From NCBI RefSeq assembly GCF_000215745.1, contig NC_015663.1, positions 3,534,001-3,598,000 on the forward strand: a stretch of DNA of 64,000 nt, given 5' to 3'. The stretch comes from Klebsiella aerogenes KCTC 2190 (GTDB lineage Bacteria; Pseudomonadota; Gammaproteobacteria; Enterobacterales; Enterobacteriaceae). Each line of letters opens with the position of its first letter. Position 1 is the stretch's first letter. The position numbers and the translations under genes were made by a program. The notes below the pieces were generated by a model that searched no databases, was not told the origin of the DNA, and saw only the letters and a list, made by a program, of their open reading frames with translations. This document shows, piece by piece, positions 1 to 10,931 of this stretch.

Positions 1-327
1 AACGAAGTGTTTAAAGTTGCGGTCACCGAACTGGCGCATATCGTTGACGAGACGCTGGCGGCCAATAATCTTGAGCGCTCGGCGCTAGATTGGCTGGTGC
101 CGCACCAGGCTAACCTGCGGATCATCAGCGCGACGGCGAAAAAGCTGGGAATGTCGATGGATAATGTGGTGGTCACGCTCGATCGTCACGGTAACACTTC
201 TGCCGCCTCGGTCCCTTGCGCGCTCGATGAAGCCGTTCGCGATGGCCGTATTCAACGCGGCCAGTTGATTCTGCTGGAAGCCTTCGGTGGTGGTTTCACC
301 TGGGGTTCCGCGCTGGTTCGTTTTTAG
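1..327 (+). CDS. fabH: 3-oxoacyl-ACP synthase III (FabH), C-terminal part
   Basis: The condensing enzyme that starts type II fatty-acid synthesis by joining acetyl-CoA to malonyl-ACP in the cytoplasm. Only the last 108 residues are in the window; the frame is open from base 1, so the start and the catalytic Cys lie upstream. The two remaining catalytic residues are visible: His in PHQAN and Asn in HGNTSAAS, followed by the conserved C-terminal [18 protein letters not shown]. It is followed after 15 bases by fabD in the same direction, the usual fab cluster order. Confidence 0.97.
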
Positions 328-342
328 TATAAGGATTTAAAC

Positions 343-1272
343 ATGACGCAATTTGCTTTTGTGTTCCCGGGACAGGGCTCTCAGGCTGTCGGTATGCTGG
401 CAGATATGGCCGCGACCTGGCCAGTTATTGAAGAGACTTTCGGCGAAGCTTCCGCAGCGTTGGGTTACGATCTGTGGGCGCTTGCCCAACAGGGCCCGGC
501 AGAAGAACTGAACAAAACCTGGCAAACGCAGCCGGCGCTGCTGACCGCTTCCGTCGCGTTATATCGCGTATGGCAGCAGCAGGGTGGTAAAGCGCCGGCG
601 CTGTTAGCCGGTCATAGCCTTGGCGAATACTCTGCGCTGGTCTGCGCGGGCGTGATTAATTTCGCTGATGCCGTTCGTCTGGTTGAACTGCGTGGCAAAT
701 TCATGCAGGAAGCGGTACCAGAAGGTACCGGCGCGATGTCTGCAATTATTGGCCTCGACGACGCGTCCATCGCTAAAGCCTGTGAAGAATCTGCACAAGG
801 GCAGGTGGTTTCGCCAGTGAACTACAATTCACCGGGTCAGGTGGTTATCGCCGGGCACAAAGAAGCCGTTGAGCGTGCAGGCGCTGCGTGTAAAGCCGCA
901 GGCGCCAAACGTGCGCTGCCGTTGCCGGTCAGCGTACCGTCTCACTGCGCGCTGATGAAACCTGCCGCTGAAAAACTGGCGGTAGAGCTGCAGAAAATCA
1001 CTTTTAATGCGCCGACCATTCCAGTTGTGAACAACGTCGACGTGAAGTGTGAAACCGCGCCTGATGCTATCCGCGACGCGCTGATTCGCCAACTGTACAG
1101 CCCGGTTCAGTGGACTAAGACCGTTGAGTTTATGGCATCTCAGGGCGTCGAGCACCTGTATGAAATGGGCCCGGGTAAAGTCCTCACCGGCCTGACCAAA
1201 CGTATTGTTGACACCCTGACTGCTTCTGCGCTCAACGAGCCGGCTGCGATGTCTGCGGCGCTTGAGCAATAA
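343..1272 (+). CDS. fabD: Malonyl-CoA:ACP transacylase
   Basis: Transfers malonyl groups from CoA to acyl carrier protein to supply chain extension in fatty-acid synthesis. The 309-residue length matches E. coli FabD. The nucleophile elbow GHSLGEY places Ser at residue 92, and the catalytic His sits in PVSVPSHCALM near residue 201; the oxyanion segment FPGQGSQ is at 8-14. The ATG follows an AAGGA ribosome binding site and comes 15 bases after fabH, with fabG 12 bases downstream, so these genes are probably co-transcribed. Confidence 0.98.
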   Translation: MTQFAFVFPGQGSQAVGMLADMAATWPVIEETFGEASAALGYDLWALAQQGPAEELNKTWQTQPALLTASVALYRVWQQQGGKAPALLAGHSLGEYSALVCAGVINFADAVRLVELRGKFMQEAVPEGTGAMSAIIGLDDASIAKACEESAQGQVVSPVNYNSPGQVVIAGHKEAVERAGAACKAAGAKRALPLPVSVPSHCALMKPAAEKLAVELQKITFNAPTIPVVNNVDVKCETAPDAIRDALIRQLYSPVQWTKTVEFMASQGVEHLYEMGPGKVLTGLTKRIVDTLTASALNEPAAMSAALEQ

Positions 1273-1284
1273 AAGAGGAATACC

Positions 1285-2019
1285 ATGAGTTTTGAAGGAA
1301 AAATCGCGCTGGTTACCGGTGCGAGCCGCGGTATCGGCCGCGCAATCGCTGAAACCCTCGCCGCGCGCGGCGCGAAAGTTATCGGTACTGCCACCAGCGA
1401 AAGCGGTGCGCAGGCAATCAGCGACTATTTAGGCGCCAACGGTAAAGGTCTGATGTTGAATGTGACCGACCCGGCATCTATTGAATCTGTTCTGGAAAAT
1501 GTTCGCGCAGAGTTTGGCGAAGTTGATATCCTGGTCAATAATGCCGGGATTACTCGTGATAACCTGTTAATGCGAATGAAAGATGATGAGTGGAACGATA
1601 TTATCGAAACCAACCTGTCATCTGTATTCCGTCTGTCAAAAGCGGTAATGCGCGCTATGATGAAAAAGCGTCATGGGCGTATTATCACTATCGGTTCTGT
1701 GGTTGGTACCATGGGAAATGCTGGTCAGGCTAACTACGCTGCGGCGAAAGCGGGTCTGATTGGTTTCAGTAAGTCACTGGCACGTGAAGTTGCGTCTCGC
1801 GGTATTACTGTAAACGTTGTTGCTCCGGGCTTTATTGAAACGGACATGACGCGTGCGCTGACCGATGAGCAGCGTGCGGGTACGCTGGCTGCAGTTCCTG
1901 CGGGGCGCCTTGGCTCCCCAAATGAAATCGCCAGCGCGGTTGCATTCTTAGCCTCTGACGAAGCGGGTTACATCACTGGTGAAACCCTGCACGTCAATGG
2001 CGGGATGTATATGGTCTGA
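1285..2019 (+). CDS. fabG: 3-oxoacyl-ACP reductase (NADPH)
   Basis: Short-chain dehydrogenase that reduces 3-oxoacyl-ACP to 3-hydroxyacyl-ACP in each elongation cycle. 244 residues, the normal length. The NADPH motif TGASRGIG is at residues 11-18, the structural NNAG follows, and the Ser-Tyr-Lys triad is seen in ITIGSVVG and NYAAAK. An AGAGGA ribosome binding site precedes the ATG. It lies between fabD and acpP as in E. coli. Confidence 0.98.
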   Translation: MSFEGKIALVTGASRGIGRAIAETLAARGAKVIGTATSESGAQAISDYLGANGKGLMLNVTDPASIESVLENVRAEFGEVDILVNNAGITRDNLLMRMKDDEWNDIIETNLSSVFRLSKAVMRAMMKKRHGRIITIGSVVGTMGNAGQANYAAAKAGLIGFSKSLAREVASRGITVNVVAPGFIETDMTRALTDEQRAGTLAAVPAGRLGSPNEIASAVAFLASDEAGYITGETLHVNGGMYMV

Positions 2020-2156
2020 CCGAGATTTGCGCAAAATGTTCAGGAAGCGCGCAGTCTGCACGCTTGCGGGTACAGTTTTGTGCGAAATCATTTGCGTTAT
2101 TAGGGCAAACAGCCGCAAAATAGCGTAAAATCGTGGTAAGACCTGCCGGGATTTAG

Positions 2157-2184
2157 TTGCAAATTTTTCAACATTTTATACACT
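2157..2184 (+). promoter_or_regulatory. Candidate sigma-70 promoter for acpP
   Basis: In the 210-base gap between fabG and acpP there is TTGCAA, a 16-base spacer and TACACT, about 45 bases before the acpP ATG. acpP is very highly expressed in enterobacteria and is known to have its own promoter in this gap. The hexamers are seen; their use is inferred. Confidence 0.5.
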
Positions 2185-2229
2185 ACGAAAACCATCGCGA
2201 AAGCGAGTTTTGATAGGAAATTTAAGAGT

Positions 2230-2466
2230 ATGAGCACTATCGAAGAACGCGTTAAGAAAATTATCGGCGAACAGCTGGGCGTTAAGCAGGAAGAAGTTAC
2301 CAACAATGCTTCCTTCGTTGAAGACCTGGGCGCTGATTCTCTTGACACCGTTGAGCTGGTAATGGCTCTGGAAGAAGAGTTTGATACTGAGATTCCGGAC
2401 GAAGAAGCTGAGAAAATCACCACCGTTCAGGCTGCCATTGATTACATCAACGGTCACCAGGCGTAA
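2230..2466 (+). CDS. acpP: Acyl carrier protein
   Basis: Small acidic carrier protein that holds growing fatty acids on a 4'-phosphopantetheine arm. 78 residues including Met. The attachment serine is in GADSLDTVE (Ser37 counting Met, Ser36 in the mature protein). The sequence appears the same as, or nearly the same as, E. coli AcpP. A GGAAATTTAAGAGT leader precedes the ATG. A hairpin just downstream separates it from fabF. Confidence 0.99.
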
Positions 2467-2477
2467 GTGAACATCTC

Positions 2478-3796
<1,319 letters not shown>

Positions 3797-3829
3797 TCAA
3801 CCGCTAATGCTGGTTTAAGCGTTGACGAA

Positions 3830-3855
3830 AAGACCCGCCTGGCGGGTCTTTTTTT
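3830..3855 (+). terminator. Rho-independent terminator after fabF
   Basis: Inverted repeat AAGACCCGCC/GGCGGGTCTT directly followed by a run of T. It closes the fab cluster before pabC. Confidence 0.9.
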
Positions 3856-3925
3856 ATTCGGTTTTCTCCGCTTGTTCTCTGCTTTTTATCCTGAGACACT
3901 GTGCCACCGGTGAGAGGAGCCCCCT

Positions 3926-4735
3926 ATGTTCTTGATAAATGGTGTCGAGCAGGATGTGCTGGCAGCAAACGACCGTGCAATTCAATTCGGTGATGGGTGT
4001 TTTACCACCTCGCGAATCATCGACGGCCAGATAGCCTTCTTCAATGCCCATTTGGGCCGCTTGCAAGATACTTGCGAAAAACTCTTGATACCTTTTTCTG
4101 AATGGGAAACGTTGGCCGCAGAAATGCAAGAACTGGCAAAGCCACATCGAGAAGGCGTACTCAAAGTGGTCATAACGCGTGGTTCAGGAGGTCGGGGATA
4201 TAGCGCGAGCGGATGCATTCAACCTACCCGCATGATGAGTGTGTCGTCTTTCCCCGCGCATTATGCGCGTTGGCGAGAAGAGGGAATAACCCTGGCGTTA
4301 AGCCCGATCCGTCTGGGGCGCAATCCTTCGCTGGCGGGGCTCAAACATCTTAATCGCCTCGAACAAGTCTTAATTCGTTCTCATCTTGAGCAGACGGACG
4401 CCGATGAGGCGCTGGTTCTTGACAGCGACGGGTGGCTTACGGAATGCTGTGCCGCGAATGTGTTCTGGCGTAAAGGAAGCCAGGTGTTCACGCCGCGCCT
4501 GGATCAGGCGGGCGTTAATGGCATTATGCGCCAGCACTGTATGGTTATGTTGGCACGTTCTTCTTTTGATGTTGTCGAAGTATCCATGCGCCCTGATGTA
4601 CTGCGCGATGCCGATGAAGTGCTGATTTGCAATGCGCTTATGCCGCTGGTACCGGTTTGTCGTTGGGATGACGTCTGTTGGTCTGAACGCGATCTTTACC
4701 ATTTTTTAGCCCCATTGTGTGAGCTGCCTGGTTAG
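3926..4735 (+). CDS. pabC: Aminodeoxychorismate lyase
   Basis: PLP enzyme that converts 4-amino-4-deoxychorismate to p-aminobenzoate and pyruvate in folate synthesis. 269 residues, as in E. coli. It belongs to the fold-type IV (branched-chain aminotransferase-like) family; the PLP lysine is Lys140 in [11 protein letters not shown], and [11 protein letters not shown] matches the cofactor-binding part. The ATG follows GAGAGGAG. The stop is 2 bases before mltG, so the two are probably translated together. Confidence 0.97.
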   Translation: MFLINGVEQDVLAANDRAIQFGDGCFTTSRIIDGQIAFFNAHLGRLQDTCEKLLIPFSEWETLAAEMQELAKPHREGVLKVVITRGSGGRGYSASGCIQPTRMMSVSSFPAHYARWREEGITLALSPIRLGRNPSLAGLKHLNRLEQVLIRSHLEQTDADEALVLDSDGWLTECCAANVFWRKGSQVFTPRLDQAGVNGIMRQHCMVMLARSSFDVVEVSMRPDVLRDADEVLICNALMPLVPVCRWDDVCWSERDLYHFLAPLCELPG

Positions 4736-4737
4736 TC

Positions 4738-5760
4738 ATGAAGAAAATGTTACGTTTTGTCCTGCTGTTAGTCGTGGTGTTCGGTATTGCCGCAGCGGCA
4801 GGTATGTGGAAAGTCCGCCAACTGGCAGATAGTAAGTTGCTTATTAAAGAAGAGACCATCTTCACCCTTGAGCCAGGAACCGGGCGAGTGGTGCTTGGCC
4901 AGCAGCTGTATGGCGATAAAATCATTAATCGTCCACGCGTATTCCAGTGGCTGCTGCGCGTCGAACCTGAACTTTCTCATTTCAAAGCGGGTACCTATCG
5001 CTTCACACCGCAAATGACGGTGCGCGAGATGCTGCAGCTTTTAGCGAGCGGTAAAGAAGCGCAGTTCCCGCTACGGTTTGTTGAAGGGATGCGCGTTAGC
5101 GACTATTTGCGTCAGCTGCGCGATGCGCCGTATGTGAAGCACACTTTAGAAGACGACAGTTACGAAACGGTCGCCAAAGCGCTGGGTCTTGAGCACGCCG
5201 ATTGGGTTGAAGGTTGGTTATGGCCGGATACCTGGATGTACACCGCCAATACCAGCGATATCGCCATTCTTAAACGCGCGCACCAGAAAATGGTCGCTGC
5301 GGTAGCGAAAGCCTGGGAAGGGCGGGCGGATAATCTACCCTATAAAGATCAAAACCAGTTACTGACCATGGCCTCTATCGTTGAGAAAGAGACCGCGGTT
5401 CCTGCCGAGCGCGATCGCGTGGCGTCGGTCTTTATCAACCGTCTACGCATTGGCATGCGTTTGCAGACCGACCCTACCGTAATTTACGGCATGGGAGAGC
5501 GCTATAATGGTAAACTGTCGCGTAAAGATCTGGAGACGCCGACCGCCTATAACACCTATGTGATTAGCGGTATGCCGCCTGGACCCATAGCGGTTCCTGG
5601 TGAAGCGTCTCTCAATGCGGCAGCCCATCCGGCTAAAACGCCGTACCTCTATTTTGTTGCCGACGGAAAAGGCGGCCATACGTTCAATACCAATCTGGCC
5701 AGCCATAACCGTTCGGTTCAGGACTATTTAAAAGTACTTAAGGAAAAAAATGCGCAGTAA
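4738..5760 (+). CDS. mltG: Endolytic murein transglycosylase MltG
   Basis: Inner-membrane enzyme (formerly YceG) that cuts nascent peptidoglycan strands and sets their length. 340 residues. One N-terminal membrane segment at about 6-22, a LysM-like part, then the YceG domain with the catalytic Glu218 in [17 protein letters not shown]. It starts 2 bases after pabC and its end overlaps tmk by 11 bases, consistent with one operon pabC-mltG-tmk-holB-ycfH. Confidence 0.97.
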   Translation: MKKMLRFVLLLVVVFGIAAAAGMWKVRQLADSKLLIKEETIFTLEPGTGRVVLGQQLYGDKIINRPRVFQWLLRVEPELSHFKAGTYRFTPQMTVREMLQLLASGKEAQFPLRFVEGMRVSDYLRQLRDAPYVKHTLEDDSYETVAKALGLEHADWVEGWLWPDTWMYTANTSDIAILKRAHQKMVAAVAKAWEGRADNLPYKDQNQLLTMASIVEKETAVPAERDRVASVFINRLRIGMRLQTDPTVIYGMGERYNGKLSRKDLETPTAYNTYVISGMPPGPIAVPGEASLNAAAHPAKTPYLYFVADGKGGHTFNTNLASHNRSVQDYLKVLKEKNAQ

Positions 5761-6391
5761 CTATATCGTCATCGAAGGCCTGGAAGGGGCGGGGAAAACG
5801 ACCGCACGCAATCTGGTCGTTGAGACACTCGAACAGCTGGGTATCCGCGATATGGTGTTTACCCGTGAACCGGGCGGTACCATCCTGGCTGAAAAACTGC
5901 GCAGCCTGGTGCTGGATATCCAGTCTACCGGCGATGAAGTCATTAACGATAAAGCGGAAGTGCTGATGTTTTACGCCGCCCGCGTACAGCTGGTGGAAAC
6001 GGTGATTAAGCCTGCTCTGGCTCGCGGTCAATGGGTCATTGGCGACCGTCACGATCTCTCAACTCAGGCCTACCAGGGCGGGGGGCGCGGTATCGATCAG
6101 GGGATGCTGGCGACGCTACGCGATGCGGTACTCGGTGATTTTCGCCCTGATTTAACACTCTATCTTGACGTGACGCCGGAAGTTGGCCTTAAGCGCGCCC
6201 GCGCGCGAGGCGATCTGGATCGGATTGAGCAGGAGTCGATGAATTTCTTTAATCGTACCCGCGCGCGCTACCTTGAGCTGGCGGCGCAGGATCCGACTAT
6301 CCGCACGGTGGATGCGACGCAGCCGCTGGAAGCGGTTGAGCGCGACATTCGCGCAGTTGTCACGCAATGGGTTGCGGAGCAGCGCGCATGA
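5750..6391 (+). CDS. tmk: Thymidylate kinase
   Basis: Phosphorylates dTMP to dTDP for DNA synthesis. 213 residues. Walker A GLEGAGKT is at residues 10-17, the DR(H) motif is [17 protein letters not shown], and the LID region holds [12 protein letters not shown]. The start overlaps mltG; the stop overlaps the holB start as ATGA. Confidence 0.98.
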   Translation: MRSNYIVIEGLEGAGKTTARNLVVETLEQLGIRDMVFTREPGGTILAEKLRSLVLDIQSTGDEVINDKAEVLMFYAARVQLVETVIKPALARGQWVIGDRHDLSTQAYQGGGRGIDQGMLATLRDAVLGDFRPDLTLYLDVTPEVGLKRARARGDLDRIEQESMNFFNRTRARYLELAAQDPTIRTVDATQPLEAVERDIRAVVTQWVAEQRA

Positions 6392-7392
6392 AATGGTATC
6401 CGTGGTTACGCCCGTCCTTCGAGCAGCTAGTCGCTGGTTATCAGGCAGGACGGGGTCACCATGCGTTATTACTCCAGGCATTACCGGGGATGGGGGGCGA
6501 TGCGCTTATCTACGCGTTATGCCGTTTCCTGATGTGCCGCCAGCCGGAAGGGCATAAAAGCTGTGGCCATTGTCATAGCTGCCAGCTTATGCAGGCGGGG
6601 ACCCATCCTGATTACTACACTCTGGTTCCGGAGAAGGGCAAGAGCGCGCTAGGCATCGATGCGGTGCGCGGCATCACTGAAAAACTCTATGAGCGTGCGC
6701 GTCTCGGCGGCGCGAAGGTGGTGTGGATCAACGATGCGACGTTGTTAACCGATGCCGCCGCCAATGCTTTGCTGAAGACGCTGGAAGAGCCGCCGGAAAA
6801 TACCTGGTTTTTCCTGGCCTGCCCGGAGCCGGCGCGTCTGCTCGCCACCTTGCGCAGCCGGTGCTTCTCATATCACCTTACTCCGCCTTCTGAAGCCTGG
6901 GCGTTAGGGTGGTTAGCACGTGAAGTGACAATGTCACAAGAAGCTTTATTGGCCGCGTTGCGCCTCAGCGCTAACGCACCCGCGGCAGCGCTGGAGTTAC
7001 TGCAAGAGGCTAACTGGGCTCCGCGACAACAGCTTTGCCAGGCGTTAGCCAGCGCGTTAACCAGCGGTGACTGGCTGTCATTATTGCCGGTTCTGAATCA
7101 CGAACAGGCCCCGGTGCGTCTGCACTGGCTGGCATCGCTGTTGCTGGATGCGCAGAAGCGGCAACAGGGGATTACGCTTCTGAGTAATCCAGATGCCTGG
7201 ACGCTGGTTAACCAACTGGCGCAAACACTTTCGGGCCCACGTCTTGAAGCTATCACGCGCGATGTTAGCGCCTGTCGCGAGCAGTTGCTGAGCGTGGTCG
7301 GCGTCAACCGCGAACTACTACTCACCGAGCGCCTCCTGCGCTGGGAACATTACCTGCAACCCGGGGCGGTTCTGCCCGTCTCACATCTCTGA
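6388..7392 (+). CDS. holB: DNA polymerase III subunit delta'
   Basis: Stator subunit of the clamp loader that places the beta clamp on DNA. Starting at the ATG that overlaps the tmk stop gives 334 residues, equal to E. coli HolB; an upstream in-frame start is less likely because it would run well into tmk. Zinc-binding cysteines are Cys50, 59, 62 and 65 (CGHCHSC); the SRC motif is in TLRSRCFS. The P-loop is degenerate ([10 protein letters not shown]), as known for delta', which does not hydrolyse ATP. Confidence 0.97.
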   Translation: MKWYPWLRPSFEQLVAGYQAGRGHHALLLQALPGMGGDALIYALCRFLMCRQPEGHKSCGHCHSCQLMQAGTHPDYYTLVPEKGKSALGIDAVRGITEKLYERARLGGAKVVWINDATLLTDAAANALLKTLEEPPENTWFFLACPEPARLLATLRSRCFSYHLTPPSEAWALGWLAREVTMSQEALLAALRLSANAPAAALELLQEANWAPRQQLCQALASALTSGDWLSLLPVLNHEQAPVRLHWLASLLLDAQKRQQGITLLSNPDAWTLVNQLAQTLSGPRLEAITRDVSACREQLLSVVGVNRELLLTERLLRWEHYLQPGAVLPVSHL

Positions 7393-7402
7393 GAATAAGA
7401 AC

Positions 7403-8197
7403 ATGTTTTTAGTCGATTCCCACTGCCATCTTGATGGCCTGGATTATCAAACGCTGCATAAAGATGTCGATGATGTGCTGGCGAAAGCCGCCGCGCGTGA
7501 TGTTAAGTTTTGCCTGGCAGTCGCCACCACGCTGCCGGGATATCGCGGGATGCGCGAGTTAGTCGGCCAGCGAGAAAATGTCGTCTTTTCCTGCGGTGTT
7601 CATCCATTGAACCAGGATGAAGCGTATGACTTCGAAGAGCTGCGTTCGCTGGCGGCGGAAGAGGGCGTAGTGGCGATGGGGGAAACCGGGCTCGATTATT
7701 TTTATACCCCGGAAACGAAACTCCGCCAGCAGGAGTCTTTCCGCCAGCATATCCGCATTGGCCGCGAATTGAATAAGCCGGTGATTGTGCATACCCGCGA
7801 TGCGCGCGCCGATACGCTGGCGATTTTACAGGAAGAAAAGGTGACGGATTGCGGTGGCGTACTACACTGTTTCACTGAAGACAGGGAGACAGCGGGTAAA
7901 TTGCTGGACATGGGGTTTTATATTTCGTTTTCCGGTATCGTCACGTTCCGTAACGCGGAGCAGCTACGAGATGCCACGCGCTATGTTCCGCTCGATCGCT
8001 TGCTGGTAGAGACCGATTCGCCTTATCTGGCGCCGGTACCACATCGCGGTAAAGAGAACCAGCCGGCGATGGTGCGCGATGTCGCTGAATACATGGCGGT
8101 GCTGAAGGGCGTGTCGCTGGAGCAGCTCGCGCAACAAACCACCGATAACTTTGCCAGCTTGTTCCACATCGACCCTGCCAGACTGCAACCCGCCTGA
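7403..8197 (+). CDS. ycfH: TatD-family metal-dependent hydrolase YcfH
   Basis: TIM-barrel metallohydrolase of the TatD DNase family. 264 residues. Metal ligands are visible in DSHCHLD near the N-terminus, MGETGLDYFY, IVHTRDA, LHCFTED and VETDSPYLAP. The exact substrate is not settled; a deoxynuclease or deacylase role is possible. It is the last gene of the tmk-holB operon; the next gene, ptsG, has its own long control region. Confidence 0.95.
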   Translation: MFLVDSHCHLDGLDYQTLHKDVDDVLAKAAARDVKFCLAVATTLPGYRGMRELVGQRENVVFSCGVHPLNQDEAYDFEELRSLAAEEGVVAMGETGLDYFYTPETKLRQQESFRQHIRIGRELNKPVIVHTRDARADTLAILQEEKVTDCGGVLHCFTEDRETAGKLLDMGFYISFSGIVTFRNAEQLRDATRYVPLDRLLVETDSPYLAPVPHRGKENQPAMVRDVAEYMAVLKGVSLEQLAQQTTDNFASLFHIDPARLQPA

Positions 8198-8203
8198 TCT
8201 TTC

Positions 8204-8248
8204 TATTATTTTAAGGCTCGTAATTAATAGTTAAAGCGAGTAAAGTTC
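8204..8248 (+). promoter_or_regulatory. Upstream Mlc-type operator of ptsG
   Basis: The AT-rich segment with CTCGTAATTAATAG...AAAGCGAGTAAAG lies about 250 bases before ptsG and contains an inverted CTCG/CGAG pair. From memory, the same segment upstream of E. coli ptsG is a Mlc (glucose repressor) site. Seen: sequence resemblance. Inferred: Mlc binding. Confidence 0.5.
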
Positions 8249-8339
8249 ACCGCCGCGACAGAGGCGGTGAGCGCATTTTTGCAACATACAGATACACATT
8301 ATGTAAATCAGTGTAAATTTTTATATGTTGACTGAATGA

Positions 8340-8361
8340 AACGTGATAGCCGTCAAACAAT
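8340..8361 (+). promoter_or_regulatory. CRP site of the ptsG promoter
   Basis: AACGTGATAGCCGTCAAACA matches the CRP pattern GTGA-N6-TCA(C/A)A with the TGATAGCCGTCA core. It corresponds to the activator site near -40 of the main E. coli ptsG promoter. A transcription start near 8391 would fit. Confidence 0.6.
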
Positions 8362-8369
8362 GTACGCGT

Positions 8370-8398
8370 TAATTATTTTACTCTGTGTAATAAATAAA
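8370..8398 (+). promoter_or_regulatory. Promoter-proximal Mlc-type operator of ptsG
   Basis: TAATTATTTTACTCTGTGTA followed by ATAAATA overlaps the expected transcription start and resembles the second Mlc operator of E. coli ptsG. Mlc represses ptsG until it is titrated by dephosphorylated EIICB-Glc. Assignment is by resemblance. Confidence 0.55.
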
Positions 8399-8466
8399 GG
8401 GCGCTTAGATGTCCTGTCCACGGCACGGTTCTCCCCCCGGGCCAATGCGTGAAAGCGTAAAAAAGT

Positions 8467-8490
8467 ACCAAATACTCAGGAGCACTCTCA
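8467..8490 (+). promoter_or_regulatory. SgrS small-RNA target overlapping the ptsG ribosome binding site
   Basis: AATACTCAGGAGCACTCTCA just before the ATG is close to the E. coli ptsG segment that pairs with the small RNA SgrS during sugar-phosphate stress. The AGGAG ribosome binding site at 8478-8482 lies inside, so pairing would block translation and lead to mRNA decay. Confidence 0.65.
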
Positions 8491-8493
8491 ATT

Positions 8494-9927
8494 ATGTTTA
8501 AGAATGCATTTGCTAACCTGCAGAAGGTCGGTAAATCGCTGATGCTGCCAGTATCCGTACTGCCTATTGCAGGTATCCTGCTGGGCGTCGGTTCTGCCAA
8601 CTTCAGCTGGCTGCCAGCCGTGGTCTCCCACGTCATGGCGGAAGCAGGCGGTTCAGTTTTCGCCAATATGCCGCTGATCTTCGCAATCGGTGTTGCGCTT
8701 GGCTTCACCAATAACGACGGTGTATCCGCACTGGCTGCAGTCGTAGCTTACGGCATCATGGTGAAAACCATGGCGGTAGTCGCGCCGCTGGTTCTGCATT
8801 TACCTGCTGAGGAAATCGCAGCCAAACACCTGGCTGATACCGGTGTGCTTGGCGGTATTATCTCCGGTGCGATTGCAGCCTACATGTTCAACCGCTTCTA
8901 CCGTATCAAGCTGCCTGAATATCTGGGCTTCTTCGCGGGCAAGCGTTTTGTGCCGATTATCTCTGGTCTCGCCGCTATCTTCACCGGCGTGATCCTGTCC
9001 TTCATCTGGCCGCCGATTGGTTCCGCCATCCAGACCTTCTCTCAGTGGGCTGCTTACCAGAACCCGGTTGTGGCGTTCGGTATCTACGGTTTCATCGAGC
9101 GTTGCCTGGTACCGTTTGGTCTGCACCATATCTGGAACGTACCTTTCCAGATGCAAATTGGTGAATACACCAACGCTGCAGGTCAGGTGTTCCATGGCGA
9201 CATCCCTCGTTACATGGCAGGCGACCCGACTGCTGGTAAACTGTCTGGCGGCTTCCTGTTCAAAATGTACGGCCTGCCGGCTGCAGCTATCGCGATTTGG
9301 CACTCTGCTAAACCAGAAAACCGTGCCAAAGTCGGCGGTATTATGATCTCCGCGGCGCTGACCTCGTTCCTGACCGGTATTACCGAGCCGATCGAGTTCT
9401 CCTTCATGTTCGTTGCGCCGATCCTGTATATCATCCACGCGATTCTTGCAGGCCTGGCATTCCCGATCTGTATCCTGTTGGGTATGCGTGACGGGACGTC
9501 GTTCTCTCACGGTCTGATCGACTTTATCGTTCTTTCCGGCAACAGCAGCAAGCTGTGGCTGTTCCCGATTGTCGGTATTTGCTATGCGATCGTGTACTAC
9601 GTGGTCTTCCGCGTGCTGATTAAAGCGCTGAACCTGAAAACTCCAGGCCGTGAAGATGCAACTGAAGACAGCAAATCCGCTGCGACCAGTGAAATGGCGC
9701 CGGCGCTGATTGCCGCCTTCGGTGGTAAAGAGAACATCACAAACCTCGACGCATGTATTACTCGTCTGCGCGTAAGCGTGGCTGACGTAGCGAAAGTTGA
9801 TCAGGCTGGCCTGAAAAAACTGGGTGCTGCTGGCGTAGTTGTTGCAGGTTCCGGCGTTCAGGCTATTTTCGGCACCAAGTCCGATAACCTGAAAACCGAG
9901 ATGGATGAGTACATCCGCAATAGCTAA
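8494..9927 (+). CDS. ptsG: PTS glucose transporter subunit IIBC
   Basis: Inner-membrane glucose permease that phosphorylates glucose during uptake. 477 residues. The IIC membrane domain takes up about the first 390 residues, with the conserved [12 protein letters not shown]. The linker contains charged [11 protein letters not shown]. The C-terminal IIB domain has the phosphocysteine in DACITRLRV near residue 421. It is monocistronic: own promoter region upstream and a strong terminator downstream. Confidence 0.99.
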   Translation: MFKNAFANLQKVGKSLMLPVSVLPIAGILLGVGSANFSWLPAVVSHVMAEAGGSVFANMPLIFAIGVALGFTNNDGVSALAAVVAYGIMVKTMAVVAPLVLHLPAEEIAAKHLADTGVLGGIISGAIAAYMFNRFYRIKLPEYLGFFAGKRFVPIISGLAAIFTGVILSFIWPPIGSAIQTFSQWAAYQNPVVAFGIYGFIERCLVPFGLHHIWNVPFQMQIGEYTNAAGQVFHGDIPRYMAGDPTAGKLSGGFLFKMYGLPAAAIAIWHSAKPENRAKVGGIMISAALTSFLTGITEPIEFSFMFVAPILYIIHAILAGLAFPICILLGMRDGTSFSHGLIDFIVLSGNSSKLWLFPIVGICYAIVYYVVFRVLIKALNLKTPGREDATEDSKSAATSEMAPALIAAFGGKENITNLDACITRLRVSVADVAKVDQAGLKKLGAAGVVVAGSGVQAIFGTKSDNLKTEMDEYIRNS

Positions 9928-9946
9928 GACGTAGTGTGGGGAGACT

Positions 9947-9972
9947 AAGGCAGCCAAATGGCTGCCTTTTTT
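9947..9972 (+). terminator. Rho-independent terminator after ptsG
   Basis: 9-bp stem AAGGCAGCC/GGCTGCCTT with loop AAAT and a T run. Confidence 0.92.
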
Positions 9973-10183
9973 ACGTTGGTATTCTGGTCATTGTTTGGCA
10001 ATACCCGGAAAATGGGGGAAATGCTTATTCCCTCAGCGGCTAAGTCTATAGTTGAATAAGAAAAACTGCATTCAGGTTGAAAGAGAGGGAGGAAGTCGCT
10101 CATACTCTTAGCTGATCCTGTGCATTCGTGTTTATCTGCAGAGGCAGGCCGGGGCACGGTATAAAACTAATAAGGAATCAGTC

Positions 10184-10540
10184 ATGGCAGAAGAAACGAT
10201 TTTCAGCAAAATCATTCGCCGGGAAATCCCGTCGGATATTGTGTATCAGGATGAACTGGTCACCGCTTTTCGCGATATCTCTCCGCAGGCGCCGACCCAT
10301 ATTCTGATTATCCCGAATATCCTGATTCCAACCGTAAATGACGTCACCGCCGAACACGAACAGGCGCTAGGCCGAATGATGACCGTCGCGGCGAAGATTG
10401 CCCGTGATGAAGGTCTGGCTGACGACGGCTACCGTCTTATCGTTAACTGCAACCGCCACGGCGGGCAGGAAGTTTACCATATTCATATGCACCTGTTGGG
10501 CGGCCGTCCGTTGGGCCCGATGCTGGCGCATAAAGGCTAA
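10184..10540 (+). CDS. hinT: Purine nucleoside phosphoramidase HinT
   Basis: HIT-family hydrolase that cleaves adenosine phosphoramidates and adenylated lysine. 118 residues. The histidine triad is HIHMHLLGG near residue 100. A TAAGGA-type ribosome binding site precedes the ATG. In E. coli the receptor gene fhuE lies between ptsG and hinT; here there is only a 256-base gap. ycfL, lpoB, thiK and nagZ follow closely and are probably co-transcribed. Confidence 0.97.
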   Translation: MAEETIFSKIIRREIPSDIVYQDELVTAFRDISPQAPTHILIIPNILIPTVNDVTAEHEQALGRMMTVAAKIARDEGLADDGYRLIVNCNRHGGQEVYHIHMHLLGGRPLGPMLAHKG

Positions 10541-10544
10541 ATCG

Positions 10545-10919
10545 ATGCGTGCTGCTTATTCAGGCGTCCTGGTTCTGGCGGCGCTGTTGGCCGGATGTAG
10601 CTCGCACCCGGAAATTCCGGTTGGCGAGCAGCAGACGTTGGTGATGGAATCCAGCGTTCTGGCGGCTGGCATCAGCGCCGATCCGCCGTCGGTGACCGCT
10701 TCGGAAATTCAGGCCACCGCTACCTCAAGATTATTTAATGAACGGCAAGAGCCCATTACCGTGCACTACCGTTTTTTCTGGTATGACGCCCATGGGCTTG
10801 AGATGCATCCGCTGGACCCTGCGCGTAGCGTGACGGTTCCAGCACGCTCGTCCGTCGTGCTCTACGGCAGTGCCAATATTCTCGGGGCGCACAAAGCCCG
10901 CCTTTATCTTTATCTTTAA
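10545..10919 (+). CDS. ycfL: YcfL family lipoprotein
   Basis: Small lipoprotein of unknown role. The start chosen gives 124 residues and a proper signal: MRAAYSGVLVLAALLAGC, with the lipobox LLAGC and lipidated Cys18; the longer upstream reading overlaps hinT and lacks a signal. The rest is a small beta-rich DUF1425 domain with HYRFFWYDAHGLE. Translation starts 4 bases after hinT and stops 12 bases before lpoB. Confidence 0.93.
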   Translation: MRAAYSGVLVLAALLAGCSSHPEIPVGEQQTLVMESSVLAAGISADPPSVTASEIQATATSRLFNERQEPITVHYRFFWYDAHGLEMHPLDPARSVTVPARSSVVLYGSANILGAHKARLYLYL

Positions 10920-10931
10920 GAGGTCATCATA

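Noticed and set aside
8800..9957. Open frame of 385 codons on the minus strand across ptsG
   Set aside because: It is opposite a clear housekeeping gene, has no recognisable domain, and its length comes from the codon bias of the real gene.
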